Below are positions 63,645 to 64,000 of a DNA stretch of 64,000 bases, one piece after another (positions within the stretch are counted from its first letter, which is position 1; each line of letters starts with the position of its first letter). Source of the stretch: Geopseudomonas sagittaria (GTDB taxonomy: Bacteria > Pseudomonadota > Gammaproteobacteria > Pseudomonadales > Pseudomonadaceae); contig NZ_FOXM01000002.1 of the NCBI RefSeq assembly GCF_900115715.1, positions 310,001 through 374,000 on the forward strand, given 5' to 3'. A program made the position numbers and the translations under genes. Under the pieces are notes generated by a model. It was not told where the DNA came from, searched no databases, and saw only the letters and a program-made list of their open reading frames with translations.

Positions 63645-64000
63645 TTGAGTGTCCCCAAGATCAAGGTTCTGTGTGTCGATGATTCGGCGCTGATACGTGA
63701 CCTGCTGCGCGAGATCATCAACTCGCAGCCGGACATGGAAGTGGTGGCGGTGGCCGCCGACCCACTGGTGGCGCGCGACCTGATCAAGCAGCACAACCCC
63801 GACGTGCTGACCCTCGACGTGGAAATGCCGCGCATGGACGGCCTCGACTTTCTCGACCGGCTGATGCGCCTGCGGCCGATGCCGGTATTGATGGTGTCGT
63901 CGCTGACCCAGGCCGGCTCGGAAGTCACCTTGCGCGCGCTGGAATTGGGCGCGCTGGATTTCATCGCCAAGCCGCAGATGGGCATCCGCCACGGCATGCT
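63645..64000 (+). CDS. cheB: Chemotaxis methylesterase CheB, 3' truncated by window edge
   Basis: 118 codons visible, starting TTG with AAGGAG seven bases upstream. The receiver domain is present ([14 protein letters not shown] and the phospho-acceptor in [16 protein letters not shown]), followed by [22 protein letters not shown] typical of CheB. The methylesterase domain would lie beyond the window. CheB removes the methyl groups added by CheR. Confidence 0.9.
   Translation, partial: MSVPKIKVLCVDDSALIRDLLREIINSQPDMEVVAVAADPLVARDLIKQHNPDVLTLDVEMPRMDGLDFLDRLMRLRPMPVLMVSSLTQAGSEVTLRALELGALDFIAKPQMGIRHGM

Overview
The window is GC-rich with densely packed genes and is most consistent with a member of the Pseudomonadaceae. 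The pointers are a Crc-decoy-type small RNA under a sigma-54/CbrB-like promoter, an AlkK-type acyl-CoA ligase and general codon use. The flagellar genes, however, are of the FlhDC-controlled (enterobacterial/betaproteobacterial) kind and not the FleQ/sigma-54 kind of typical Pseudomonas. From literature knowledge, Azotobacter is a pseudomonad group with FlhDC-run flagella, so an Azotobacter-like relative is my best guess. No rRNA, tRNA, insertion sequence, CRISPR array or phage gene was seen.

Region 1 (1-8346): the end of a small membrane protein gene, an AraC-family regulator, then a six-gene co-directional fatty-acyl-CoA operon: HSD10-type dehydrogenase, thiolase, acyl-CoA dehydrogenase, enoyl-CoA hydratase, acyl-CoA ligase and alpha-methylacyl-CoA racemase. 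Together they look able to activate, epimerise and beta-oxidise a (2-methyl-branched) carboxylic acid. Region 2 (8347-8988): no protein gene, but a CrcZ/CrcY/CrcX-like RNA with repeated A-rich Hfq motifs, a near-consensus sigma-54 promoter and a TGTTAC-N14-GTAACG upstream site.

Region 3 (8989-19305): assorted housekeeping and accessory genes: a lipoprotein, an alpha/beta hydrolase, a diaminopimelate-dehydrogenase-like protein, an LTA-synthase-type sulfatase whose C-terminus runs into a REP-like repeat, topoisomerase III, a glycerophosphodiester phosphodiesterase lipoprotein, a PhzF-like protein and a DUF3775 protein.

Region 4 (19419-64000): a motility and chemotaxis island running off the right edge. 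It holds a PAS-PAS-GGDEF protein, a chemoreceptor, flgNMA (minus strand), flgBCDEFGHIJ-KL (plus), fliRQPONMLKJIHGF (minus, convergent on flgL), fliE, fliDST with a second FliK-like gene and an FlhB C-domain paralogue, flhDC, motAB-cheAW, four chemoreceptors (two of them tandem Aer-like), cheR and the start of cheB. flhA, flhB, fliA, fliC, cheY and cheZ are not in the window.

Regulatory logic readable in the DNA: flhDC sits behind an AT-rich leader starting with a perfect FNR/ANR-type box (TTGAT-N4-ATCAA). Seven sigma-28 (FliA) promoters, mostly T(C/A)AAG-N14-GCCGATA(A/G), precede the GGDEF gene, flgM, flgK, fliD (with a weaker -10), motA, the first chemoreceptor of the che cluster and cheB. 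The hook-basal-body operons lack such promoters and are presumably direct FlhDC targets. This fits a cascade: redox/global input, then flhDC, then hook-basal body, then FliA/FlgM, then filament-cap, motor and chemotaxis genes.
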